Source: Castanea sativa
Taxonomy: Eukaryota; Streptophyta; Magnoliopsida; Fagales; Fagaceae
Direction: 5' to 3'
Length of the DNA: 64,000 bases
NCBI RefSeq assembly: GCF_040712315.1
Contig: NC_134018.1
Location: 47,989,335-48,053,334, forward strand
Shown: positions 49,016 to 59,319 of the stretch, piece after piece
How positions within the stretch are numbered: position 1 is the stretch's first letter
How the letters are laid out: each line of letters starts with the position of its first letter
Made by a program: the position numbers and the translations under genes
Notes under the pieces: generated by a model
Seen by the model: only the letters and a program-made list of their open reading frames with translations
Databases searched by the model: none
What the model was told of the DNA's origin: nothing

Positions 49016-49858
49016 CGTACATTTTTAGACCCCTTAAAACAACCAGTTTAACTAATTATTTAGCCAAGTTATTAATTTAGGTAAATTATGCAGATATAGG
49101 TTAACACAAATATATCATATCAAGCAATGCAGCAGAAATATAAAGAACACAATGATATGATAACTCAAGAAAACCAAACCAGCAAAAAACCTAGGGAGGA
49201 TTTAACCTAGGGAGGATTTAACCTAGCTATCCTTAAGGTAAAACTGAATCCACTATGAAAGAATTGAAGTTTACACAATAGCGACTTAGACCACTAACAT
49301 CCTATTGCTATCTCGAGTAGGAAACTTACTACCACGACCACGTGACAACTCTGAGTCCACAGACTACTTCTTTCTTGGATTCCCAATAAGCACAAGCACT
49401 CCCACTTGTATATCTTTAAGCTCTTAATGCAGCAACTGAATGATTATCAAGTTCTTGACATAATCTTGATCCTTGATAACCTTAAGTATGTGTGAAGCCA
49501 AACACCTCTAGATCTTACAGAAGATTCACACACACAACATCAACAACCTCTAAAAACGTGGCTAGGGTTTTCCCTTTTATACCTAGGGTAACACATAAAA
49601 CCCTACACGTAAAACGGGCTTGGGTTGAGTTGGAAAATTCTGCAGAAAAAACAATCTGCACGACTTTCGATCGGTCGAGTCTAATTCTTGATCGATCAAG
49701 CCAGGTAGAATTGCATAGTAAATTCTGCAGCAACTCAATTCCAACTTTACATAAAAAAACACATACTTTGAGCAGTCTAAACAAGACTAAAACGTTTTGA
49801 TCATGGTTTGACAATATTACAAATTAGTGTTCTAATACATTTAAACCTAAAGGTCTTA
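49016..49858 (-). repeat. 5' LTR of the pol-less copia element (outer end lost)
   Basis: Collinear with 42586-43421, but has a 20-bp tandem duplication (GGGAGGATTTAACCTA twice near 49195-49225) and lacks the terminal AACCTAATA. It joins the inverted fragment at 49858 with two or three shared A residues. Confidence 0.85.
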
Positions 49859-50052
49859 AATTCCCTAAGAGAACCAAAGAGGCTAAAAGCTCATTATTTT
49901 CTTCAAATCATACACTACAATCTCCTACATATATCAACAAGCATAACTCCCTTAAATAATTAAGTGAAAGACTCGTGGATCAAGAAGTCGAGCATTTCCT
50001 TTCCATAGAAGAAATCTGTCATCACGCCACTTGAAAGAGGTTGTGCATGCAG
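49859..50052 (-). repeat. Inverted copy of the intergenic segment 28320-28500
   Basis: The reverse complement resembles 28320-28500 (GTTCTCTTAGGGAATTT, TTTCACTTGGTTATTTAAG, CCTCTTTCAAGTGGTGTGATGA). It is interrupted at 50052 by the family B LTR. It shows that a piece of a gene-1/gene-2-type intergenic region was copied or moved in opposite orientation. Confidence 0.75.
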
Positions 50053-52470
50053 TGTTAGGACATATGTGATTCATGTTAGGACCATATGTCATTTAGAATT
50101 AGCTAATCTTTTGACAAAACGCACTTTACTTGTATTTGAGTTGATCTAGAATGTGTTTAATACTTCAAAGAACAAGAGTTCAAGTCTAGTATTGAAGCCA
50201 TGTAAATCTATCCAAGAAACAAGTGAAGAAGTGCCGATTCATTAAAGCTCAACAGCTGCTCAACAAATACTATCTATCGAGGCTCGACAGATAGCTCGAG
50301 AGCTATATCTATCGAGAATTACGAAATTAGAATTTTCAGATCTGATCTTCGGCCTATGCTGACATGTATGTGTAAGGTTTGTTTTCTCACAATCCTAAAC
50401 ATATATAAGGTTTATTTTAAAGACCGTCACATATGAGAATACAAGGAGAACACATGCAAAAGGTGACCGATGCCTTATTCTCTCTGAAAGAAGTTATTGC
50501 ATCTTTGCGCCTTAGAGTTTTGTAACCAAGTGTTTCTTGATCTTCATTGTTGATGAAGTGAAGAACTTTGTAGCCAACATCTTCTTCAAGTTGTTGAGTT
50601 AGTCATGTACTGGGAGCTGTGCATCATTGGTTAGTCACGAACTAGGATCCGTGCAAAAGGGTGGCATTCATATATTGAAGAGTTCAGAGGTTCTGAAACG
50701 ATAGAAGGTTTCTGCTGTAAATTCATCTACGGGGATTGTAGAGTCTAGGGACAAAAGTTTTGTACTAGATCTGAAACTTCTCTTTACTATAGTGAATTGC
50801 TTTTTGAGAAGGTTTCCCCCCCAGGTTTTTTACCGTAAAACTAGTTTGTTTCATTGGTTTCCCTAGGTCATCATATTTTGTCTTATTTACTTTTCCGCTT
50901 TGCATGATATTGATTTTTGTTTATTTTAACAAGGTTTATTCATAATAAACCTAATTAACAACTTGGGTTTAAAAGTTGTTAATTTTATCAACTGGGGTCT
51001 AAATTTTCTAACAAGTGGTATCAGAGCGGGTACACTCTGATTGGATTAATTTTTTGAGTGTGATTCTTGACCCCCGTTGCCATGGATCGTGGACAATCTC
51101 ATTTGATTCCTCCTTTATTTTCTGACACTAATTATGCGTACTGGAAAGTACATATAAAAGTTTTTTTGCAAGCTCTAGGTGAAAAAGTATGGCAAGTTGT
51201 TGAAGTCGGCTGAATTAAGCCAAAGGAAGTACCGGTGAATTGGGATGAAGCAACAATCATAGTGACAAATTTCAACAGTAGGGTCTTGAATGCTTCGTTT
51301 TGTAGGGTGACCAATGAGGAATTCAAGAAAATATCATCCACGAAAGTTGCCAAAGAAGCATGGACCATTCTTGAGACCACCTATGAAGGTACCAAGGCAG
51401 TAAAAACTGTGAAGTTTCAAAGACTCACTAGTAGTTTTAGAAGAAATAAGGATAGAGGAGGATGAGACATTTGATGAGTTCTATGCTAAACTCAAGGATA
51501 TTGTGAATTCTACCTTTAACCTTGGAGAATCTATAGCAGAATCCAAAATTGTTAGAAAAATCCTTAGGTTCTTACCTGAAAGATTCTATGCTAAGATCAC
51601 TGTCATTGAAGAAGTGATGGACATTGATCAAATTTCTTTGATTGAGCTTGTAGGGAACCTTCAAACCTATGAGATGAGATTAGGTTTAATGGGAAAAGAT
51701 GGAAAGAGTAAAGACTTAGCTCTTAAGGGTATAGAGGAAGAGATTGATGACTATAAAGATGAAGATGAAAATGAGGATCTAACCTTCATAGCTGATGAGA
51801 TTATCAAGCTTCTTCAATTTAGGAAAAATGATAAGGACAAATCTCCTAGGAAATCTAAATCCTCTAGGAAGTCTAAATCCTCTAGGAAGGGTAAGAATGA
51901 GAAACCTCTTATCTAGTGCCATGAGTGCAAAGGTTTTGGTCATATGAGGATAGAGTGCCCAAACTATCTTATGAAGGAAAAGACCAAGAATTCAAAAGAT
52001 AAAGGGTTGGTTGCTACCTGGAGTGATACTGAGAATGACTCTTCTGATGAGTATGTGGATGAATATGGTCATTTTATGGTTTTTGTTGCCACAACCGATA
52101 AGGTGATTATGGAGAGTGCTAGTGACAGTAAGGATTCTTCTAATGATAAAGTACCCAAAAAGATGACACTTCAAGAAGCCTATGATAAGCTATGCACTAA
52201 ATTTGTAAAATTTGAAAAGACTTTTCATCATTGTAGAAAAGAGCTTAATGAGGTAAAAATTGAAAAAACTGAATTGTTAGTCAAACTAGATGAGACTACA
52301 AGGTTAGTTGAGACTCTTGTTGTGGAGAACACCTCATTAGAAGAGAATGTCAAGGATCTCAAGGTTGAGCTTAGTCAAGCTAGAACTCAAATAGAAAGGA
52401 TGTCTAGTGCAAAGCTTGATGAGGTATTAAGTGCTCAAAAGCCTAGTTCTGATAAGACTGGCTTAGGATA
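50053..52470 (+). mobile_element. Ty1/copia element (family B), truncated after gag
   Basis: 5' LTR 50053-51013 (TGTTAGGACATATG... to ...TTTTCTAACA, 961 bp), primer-binding site AGTGGTATCAGAGCGGG at 51014-51030, and a gag that ends near 52470. No pol and no second LTR follow. Confidence 0.87.
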
Positions 52471-52489
52471 TGTTCTCTTAGGAAAATAA
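51081..52489 (+). pseudogene. Copia gag (family B, broken)
   Basis: It starts at ATG 51081 (MDRGQSHLIPPLF, then NYAYWKV). A TGA near 51211 stops it. The frame continues in pieces 51235-51465, 51503-51916 and 51944-52489. A zinc knuckle, CHECKGFGHMRIEC (CX2CX4HX4C), lies at about 51919-51960, just after a TAG at 51914-51916. Lysine/serine repeats (RKSKSS) precede it and a coiled coil follows. The C-terminal block SAQKPSSDKTGLGY is shared with the family A gag. The last few residues come from the foreign junction sequence. Confidence 0.85.
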
Positions 52490-52914
52490 TGAGCTTTTAG
52501 CCTCTTTACTCAAGAATTGAAAGTTGTCCAAGTGAGGTTTTCAGTCTTCAAATTCAAAACTCCAACACCCCTGGTTTCTTTAAGGTATGATTTTTGTTTC
52601 CCTTTGTGTTTTGTGTTAAAAGTTGGGATTTTGTTCTTTTTTTGTTAGAGTCAATGAATAACTTATGTTGTTGTGGTGGTGGTTGTTGTTGTTTTGCTGT
52701 CTTTGTTTAATAAATTTGAGCACCAATGTTTCTGCTTTTATTATTTATTTTTATGTAGGATACTGTTTTATATTTTATGTTAGTGTTTTATGTTTTATGT
52801 AGAATACTATTATCTGGATTCAAACATCAAAGATTTTCCTTTTTGGTTTGTTTGATTATTATTATTAATTGTTGTTGTTCTAGTTTGCTGATTTCTATAT
52901 TTGATTTTTTTAGG

Positions 52915-55165
52915 TCAAGGATTCCTACACTACACAAGTTGATGGTTCTACCGCTATACAAGCTGATGGTTCTACTACCACCCAAGCTGATGGTACTACT
53001 ACCACTGCCACCGAAGAGGTTGCTGCTGCAACCCAAGCTGAAGCTACTGATGGTGAGTTGCCCTTAGTTCCACATAGTGTAGTAAGTAAGACTGATACTG
53101 GTAATGGTAGAAAAAAGTCTTTAGCTTGGAATCATTTTGAAAAAGTAAAGGTCGATGAGGGTCACTATGGCTGTATGTAATTATTGTAAAAAATCATATC
53201 ATGCTGATAGTAAGAGTTGTGGTACCAGTAATTTATTAGCTCATGTGACAATCTGTCCCAAGAACCCTAATAGAGAAGATAAAGGGCGGAAAACCTTAGC
53301 TTTTGAACCCAAAAATAATGGAGATGAAGGGTTCAAACTTGTCTCAACAACTTTTTCTGTTGAGGCTTCTAGAAAGGCACTAGCTAAAATGATTGTAATT
53401 AATGAGTTGCTTTTAGGTGTGTTAAGGGGTGTGGGTTTAAGAAATATGTAACTACCTTACAACTTAAGCTTCGTCTAAAGGATATTCCATCTCGTCAAAC
53501 TGTGGCTAGAGATGTGATTGGTATTTATAATAGTAAGAGGGAGAAGCTAAGGAAATCCTTGAAGGGTTGTAGGGTGTGTCTTACTATGAATACATGGACT
53601 TTTGTACAAAATTTGAATTATATGTGTCTCACATGTCACTTTATTGATGATGCTTGGAAGTTGCATAAGAGAATTTTAAATTTTTGTCAAGTTGAAGATC
53701 ATAAGGGGGAGACTATAGGTACAAAGATTGAGATGTCTTTGCGTGAATGGGGTATTGATGGCATATTCACTTTGACAGTGGATAATGGTAACTGCAATTT
53801 AACCACAATTAAATTTTTGCAAAGGGTAACAAAAGATTGGAATGGGACAGTTTTAGAAAATGAGTTCATGCACATGAGGTGTTGTGCCCATATCCTAAAT
53901 CTCAATGTTAGGGAGGGTTTGAAAGAAATTGATGCATCTGTTGCTAGGGTGCGGGAAGCTGTGAGGTATGTGAAGTCCTTGCTCAATAAAAATCAAAATT
54001 TTAGGAATTTTATGGAGAGGTTAGGTATGGAGTCCAAGAGTCTTCTTTGTCTAGATGTACCTACTAGGTGGAACTCAACTTACCTTATGCTAGAAACTGC
54101 TAAAAAATTCGAGAAAGTATTCCTTAGGATGGACTTTGAAGGTGATGGTTATTCATCATACTTTAGGAGCAAGAAAGATAGTGGTGGTTTGGGATTTCCT
54201 TGTATAAGTGATTTCCAAAATTGTAGGGCATTTGTGACTTTCTTGAGGTTTTTTTACAATGCAACAAAGAAGTTCTCCAGCTCTTTGTATGTTACTTTAA
54301 ATGTCTTTTTTGATGAGATCTTTGTTATTCAGGAGAGTATTTCTCATTAGTTAAATCCCAAAACACCCTCTTGAAAAACACAGCCACAAACATGCAAACT
54401 AAATTTGAGAAGTATTAGGGGGAATGTGATAAAATTAATCCTCTTTTGTTTCTTTTTCTGAAATTTATGGGAATGAAGTGGGAAAAGTGAAAGTTGATAA
54501 GGTGAAAGATCTTTTGATGAAGTTGTATACTTTTTACTATTCTGTTAATTCCCCAAATGTGCAAGAACCAAGTGGGAGTGAGAGGACACAAATGGTAGGT
54601 GATGCTAGTGATCCATATGTGATGGTTCACTCTCAATATGAGCTTTTCTTAGAAGCTAAGTAATCTGTAGGTTGTAGTAATGAGGTTCAAAAGTATTTGG
54701 CTGAAAATTGTGATGGTAGAAGGGATATGAATTTTGAGGTATTGGGGTGGTAGAAGGACAATTCTAGTAGGTACCCAATGTTGTCCAAAATGGCTAAGGA
54801 TGTGTTGGCTGTACCAGTTTCGACCATTGCATCTGAGTCAGCATTTAGCATTGAAAGCTGCATTGTTGATCCATTTCGAAGTTCTCTCTCTCCTCTCATG
54901 GTTCAAAACCTTGTATGTGCACAAAATTGGCTTCAAGCCACAATACTAATTTCTTATCGCCAATCAAGGGATGAGGTTGAGGCATTGGAGGAGGAATTTC
55001 ATGATTTAGGTAATATGTTTAAATTCTGGAACTTTTAGTCTTTTAATTATTATTGAATGTCTATGTTGTATTTATTTCCTTTTCTTTTCTAGTTTTAAAT
55101 CAACAATCATCATCAAGTGCATCAGCAAGTACCAGCTCCAAATTGGGTTCTAGCTCGAGCAAATG
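52915..55165 (+). pseudogene. hAT transposase (RICESLEEPER-like, BED finger), broken
   Basis: A low-complexity N-terminus (repeats of QADGSTT, 52920-53045) leads to a BED-type finger: SLAWNHFEKV, then after a frameshift near 53155 VCNYCKKSYHADS and TSNLLAHV...C. The catalytic RNase H-like fold follows: LTVDNGNCN near 53775, RCCAHILNL near 53880, PTRWNSTYLML near 54062. The frame stops at 54350. Several stops and shifts follow, and then the C-terminal hATC dimerisation part, VPVSTIASESAFSI and LVCAQNWLQ (54774-54965). Family role: cut-and-paste transposition. Not functional here. Confidence 0.87.
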
Positions 55166-55169
55166 ACCC

Positions 55170-56310
55170 TTAATTAGTGTTGAAGATTGATAACTGACGT
55201 GATATGTTACTGCCTTTGGCCTCTTACTATTATAAACTTGTTGCCCTTTATATTTGGTCTTGTATTTGGTAGTAATGTATTATTTGTTAAATATTTTTTT
55301 GTCTTTTGTAGGCGGAATCATTTATTTTGTAAAGGAGGCAACCTTTTGGGAACATCTTGGAAGCTTTTTTTTGTAAATTTCTTTTTTAACAATACTAGTC
55401 TTAATGCTTATAAAAAAGAAATCCTAGGAATCATATAAGTTTTCTTTTCTATTAGTTATAAGCTTGAGTATTTGACATTTAATGCTTGGGAAAAGCTTTT
55501 TTTTTTTTTTTTGGAAATACTTGTGGTATTTTATAATTGTAATTAATTATATTGCTGGGAACATTGTATAGCCAGCAAGGTTACTACCTTCTTATGATTT
55601 ACTGCCTTATAAACTTGCAGTAAATTTCCTTCTCAGCCTATATGACTTACCTATTATATATCCATTTATATATATGTATATGTATATAGATGGAAGTATT
55701 GCAATATAAATCTATAGCTTATGCTTGTTGTGGTTGGCTTATCTGTTGTTGTTGTGTGGTTGTTGGAAATACACATGTTTTGTGTATTGTTTTGCTATTT
55801 TGTCTAGGTTATTTGTTGTGTTAATTTTTGGGTAGTCAATGTGGCTGTTTAACCAATCACAGGTGGTGAAAATAGGAAGTTTTCCTAGTAGTCAATGTGG
55901 CTTTTTGAGGTTTTATTTCTAGGAAGTTTTTGTATAGAAGGCCTAATATATTTATAAGTGAAGTAGTTTAATTTAAGTTTACCTAAAGGCCCATTTAAAA
56001 AAAGAAAAAGAAAAAAAGGAAAACAGAGGCCCAATCTGTTTTATATGGAAAGTTAAAAAAAAATATGACACCCAAATAATTTTTTAAATTGCCAAACTCC
56101 TTAATTTGGGCTAAAAGGGCTGAAAAAATTGAAACAAAAAAAACTGGGCCTATTAATGGCCCAAACCCGCCTAACCGACAATTCCGACATGTCCATCTGG
56201 TGGCCCGAATCACCGGATCCGACCCGATTATTCGGTCAAATACAGGTCTAATATCCAACCACCCGACTCAAACGGGTCGAGTTCGATTCAGGCCCTGACT
56301 CGAACCGACC
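55170..56310 (+). other. hAT 3' non-coding region
   Basis: AT-rich, becoming GC-rich at 56150-56320 with several CCGACCCG/GGGTCG-type subterminal motifs, as usual near hAT ends. No gene. Confidence 0.6.
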
Positions 56311-56326
56311 TGACCCATGGACAGGC

Positions 56327-59173
56327 CTAAAGGGAGTGATGTTATTAGGTCCATTTTTTCCCCTCATTTTTTGTATTTTTTTTAATTGTTGACTGGGAAA
56401 CTATTTTCCAATGAGATTAGGCCATGCGGCATGAAAAAGGAAAAATTATCCAATGAGATTAGATCACCTGGGGTGATAGTAAAAAAAATAAAAAATAAAA
56501 AATAAAAAAAATTCTTTGAATAATTGACAAGAATCATGAATTGCTAATGTGGTTTTGCTCTATATTGGGTGGAAGATAAGAGGTCTCCATACCATGATGT
56601 GATCATTTAATATTCAGAAAGTTTTGAACATTCCCATATACATTCTAAACAAAACTAGGGGCGTCTTGAACAAGTGCCCGGCCCTTAGCCTACACCTAGC
56701 AAAGACAATTTTTTTTTCATTTCTTTTTGCGAGTGGAGGGGTCTCTTTCGTCTTCTTTTTCCCCCCTTTTGGCTATTAGTTATGTTGAAATTTTTCGTCT
56801 TGAATAGTGGGAATGATTTATTTTGATAGTTATTCATCAAATTTGATGCAATTTCCGATTTGGCTTTTGAGAATTATTATTTGATTGGTGGTGGATTTAG
56901 ATAGTAAATGGTACCAATTAAGTTTTAATAAGTTGAGTGGAACCACCATTACCATATATAATGTTTTCAAGTTTTTGATTAATCTTATTTTGAATCTTAT
57001 CCAGAATTAGGGTCATTGAAACTTTTTTTTTTTAATTTATATATAAAAAAAAAGAGTGTATTATACAAATGGGAATTTGAAAGGGAAAAAAAAAAAAAAC
57101 CTTTGAGCATATATATATTAGGTGGTGAATCCCAACACATCCCGTTGTGCCCACAAGAGTGATTCAAATGATTGTTTAGTGGTAATTAGCATGTTTTTTT
57201 TTTATGATGTCTTACCTCCTACGTCTATAGTTCAAAATCCACCTCCTCCTCCTCTCCATCACCCCACTATCTAGCTATATCAAAAAGGAAAGAAAAAAAA
57301 CATGCAACAAATGCGAACATGCTGTGAAGACATTGCTTTAAGTATGAGATGGATGGCATTTTCATTCAACAAAGACAGTTAAACAAAACTATTATCACCA
57401 CTAGTTAAAAAAAGGCTGCAGATGATGGCTTGGCCTCTTCCGATGCTTTAATTAATTAGTGCCACTAATATATAATCGGCAAACTCAATATTAGATTCCA
57501 GAAATGAAGCTTTATAGATCTTGTAATATTTTGAGGTACTCAAACTCTTACAGGTAATGATTGAAAATTAAAAGCAAAAATAATGTCTTGCATCAATAAT
57601 TAAATTGAATCTGATTCATCCTCGATTACATTTAGGCAAATTCATCCAATCCCTCACATTGCATATGGACACATTTTCTTGGTGCACTGAGTCCTTGCTC
57701 CTCACCTTGGTCAGCGCTGAGTCACAGTGCTTAGCATGGTATGAGGAAAAGATTGCAGGTTTACTATGGGGAGTGTCAAGATTCGTAACACTTTAAGAAA
57801 TTTATAAACAATGATATGAAATGGATAGAGTACACTAATACAGGGGCGGCGGTACAAGCACATTTGAACCCTCTTACCTGATTTCTTTTTTTAATATATA
57901 AATATAAAGTATACTTACTAGTTTAATTTACCTATAAAAATATATTTTCATACCCTGAATTAAATCTTGCACACCCTAATCTCAAATCAGTTCAACCTAA
58001 AATCAAACAATAAAAAATATTAGGGAATTTCAAAACCATATAACAACGCATATCAATTAATCCGAAAACCAAATAACCAGGCAAAGCACAAAGATCTCTC
58101 TCTCTCTCTCTCTCTCTCATGAATGTGTGTGTATAGTATAAATATATTATAAATTTATATAATTTAATAATTAGGAAATACAAAGGCTTTGTTAAATTTG
58201 TGTATATTATTATCACGTTATAATAAATTTTTGTTATAAAGTTAGTGATTCAAGGAAAAAAAAGAGATAAAGTTAGTGATCGTTGAAGCATTTGGTTGGT
58301 TAAGTAGTTATTTAATATATTGTTTTTGTATGGTTGAGTATGGTTGTGTAGGTCAATAATTAATATAGTGCAAGTGAGCTGAATTTTGTCATTTAATTAA
58401 CAATTTTTTTATAAAAAATAATGACAAATTTCTATGAAAATTACAAAATAAAATTGTAACATCTATTCACATTGACAATAAATAACAACTGATAATAAAT
58501 TATCATATAACGATTTTAAAATATGAAAATTCATTGAATGAATTTGTAAAAATTTATATATTTACGTTTTTTTATTTAGTCGATAACTTGATAAATTCAA
58601 GTTTTCTTTTTGTTAAATTTTTTTTAAATTTAAATTTCTTAAGGACCGGTACCCCTTGAAAAAAATTCAAGGAACTGCCATTGATAGAATAGAAAAAAAA
58701 AAAAAAAGAAAAAAAAAAAAAAAGAATAGAATGTAAAGTAACCATATTTGAGATTTGAGTGGAAAAAATATTTATGACATTATTCTTATTATTATCATCG
58801 TCATCATCATTATGTCATTTCTTTAACAAAAAATATTATAAAACATATTTCTTTCCATCATTTCCTCCAAATTTTGGAGGGATTAAAAAAGACTTATGAC
58901 AAAAAGAAATAGCAAAAAGGTTTTATTTTTTCTCCCCTATTAAACTCTCAGGAATGAAAATAATTTTTTATTTCTTTAATTAATTTTTACATTCCATTCC
59001 CCCTTTTAATCTCCCTCTCCCAAACAAGTTATAAAGGTGGAAATGTTATGATTGATTTTTATCCAAGAGAAAAAAAATAATAATAAGGGTCAGTTTATAT
59101 ATAGTGAACTTCATACTTCATTTTGTTTGAACCTGTTCACATTTGAGAGATAGAAAGAAAAATTTAGCTTAAC
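56327..59173 (+). repeat. Module copy B: upstream region of a WAT1 copy
   Basis: Collinear with 28606-31474, clearly more diverged from it than copy C. The conserved block is at 57654-57694, with ACATTTT in place of ACGTTTT. A CT microsatellite is at 58095-58118. TATATATA is at 59096-59103. Confidence 0.85.
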
Positions 59174-59319
59174 ATGTCTATGGAGTCTAGGACTCAATTG
59201 TATAAGAAGGTGAAGCCATCTGTGGCAATAATTTTAGTGCAACTTGGCCATGCAGGGATGTCCATAATTGGTAAGCTTGCTCTAAACTAGGGAATGAATC
59301 CACGTGTGTTCATAGCCTA
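59174..59319 (+). pseudogene. WAT1-related exon 1 stub (copy B)
   Basis: ATG 59174 opens MSMESRTQLYKKVKPSVAI like gene 2, but codon 39 is TAG (59288-59290) where the other copies have lysine. Exon 1 breaks off after CATAGCCTA at 59319, where module C starts with sequence normally found ~2.7 kb upstream of the gene. It is an unequal-exchange or illegitimate-recombination junction. No further exons follow. Confidence 0.9.

Larger units (their letters stand above)
42586..49858 (-). mobile_element. Ty1/copia element (family A), pol deleted
   Basis: Two minus-strand LTRs (42586-43421 and 49016-49858), a primer-binding site, gag and the post-pol region with its extra ORF. The protease-integrase-RT-RNase H block is missing: gag sequence with a second zinc knuckle at about 47330 runs at about 47110 into post-pol spacer. 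The left flank ends ACAAT. The right LTR has lost its outer ~12 bp and joins unrelated sequence without a matching duplication, so this end was rearranged after insertion. Confidence 0.88.
52511..56326 (+). mobile_element. hAT transposon, 5' end missing
   Basis: The right end has CCATGGACAGGCCTA (56312-56326), the complement of a TAGGCCTGTCC-type hAT terminus. After it the module B sequence (AGGGAGTGATGTTATT) begins. No matching TAGGCCTGTCC is found on the left, where the transposon abuts a small mosaic junction at 52471-52510. The coding part is a decayed transposase. Confidence 0.75.

Noticed and set aside
52511..56326. A complete hAT element with two terminal repeats
   Set aside because: The right terminus is visible but no TAGGCCTGTCC-type left terminus exists, and the left junction is a mosaic.
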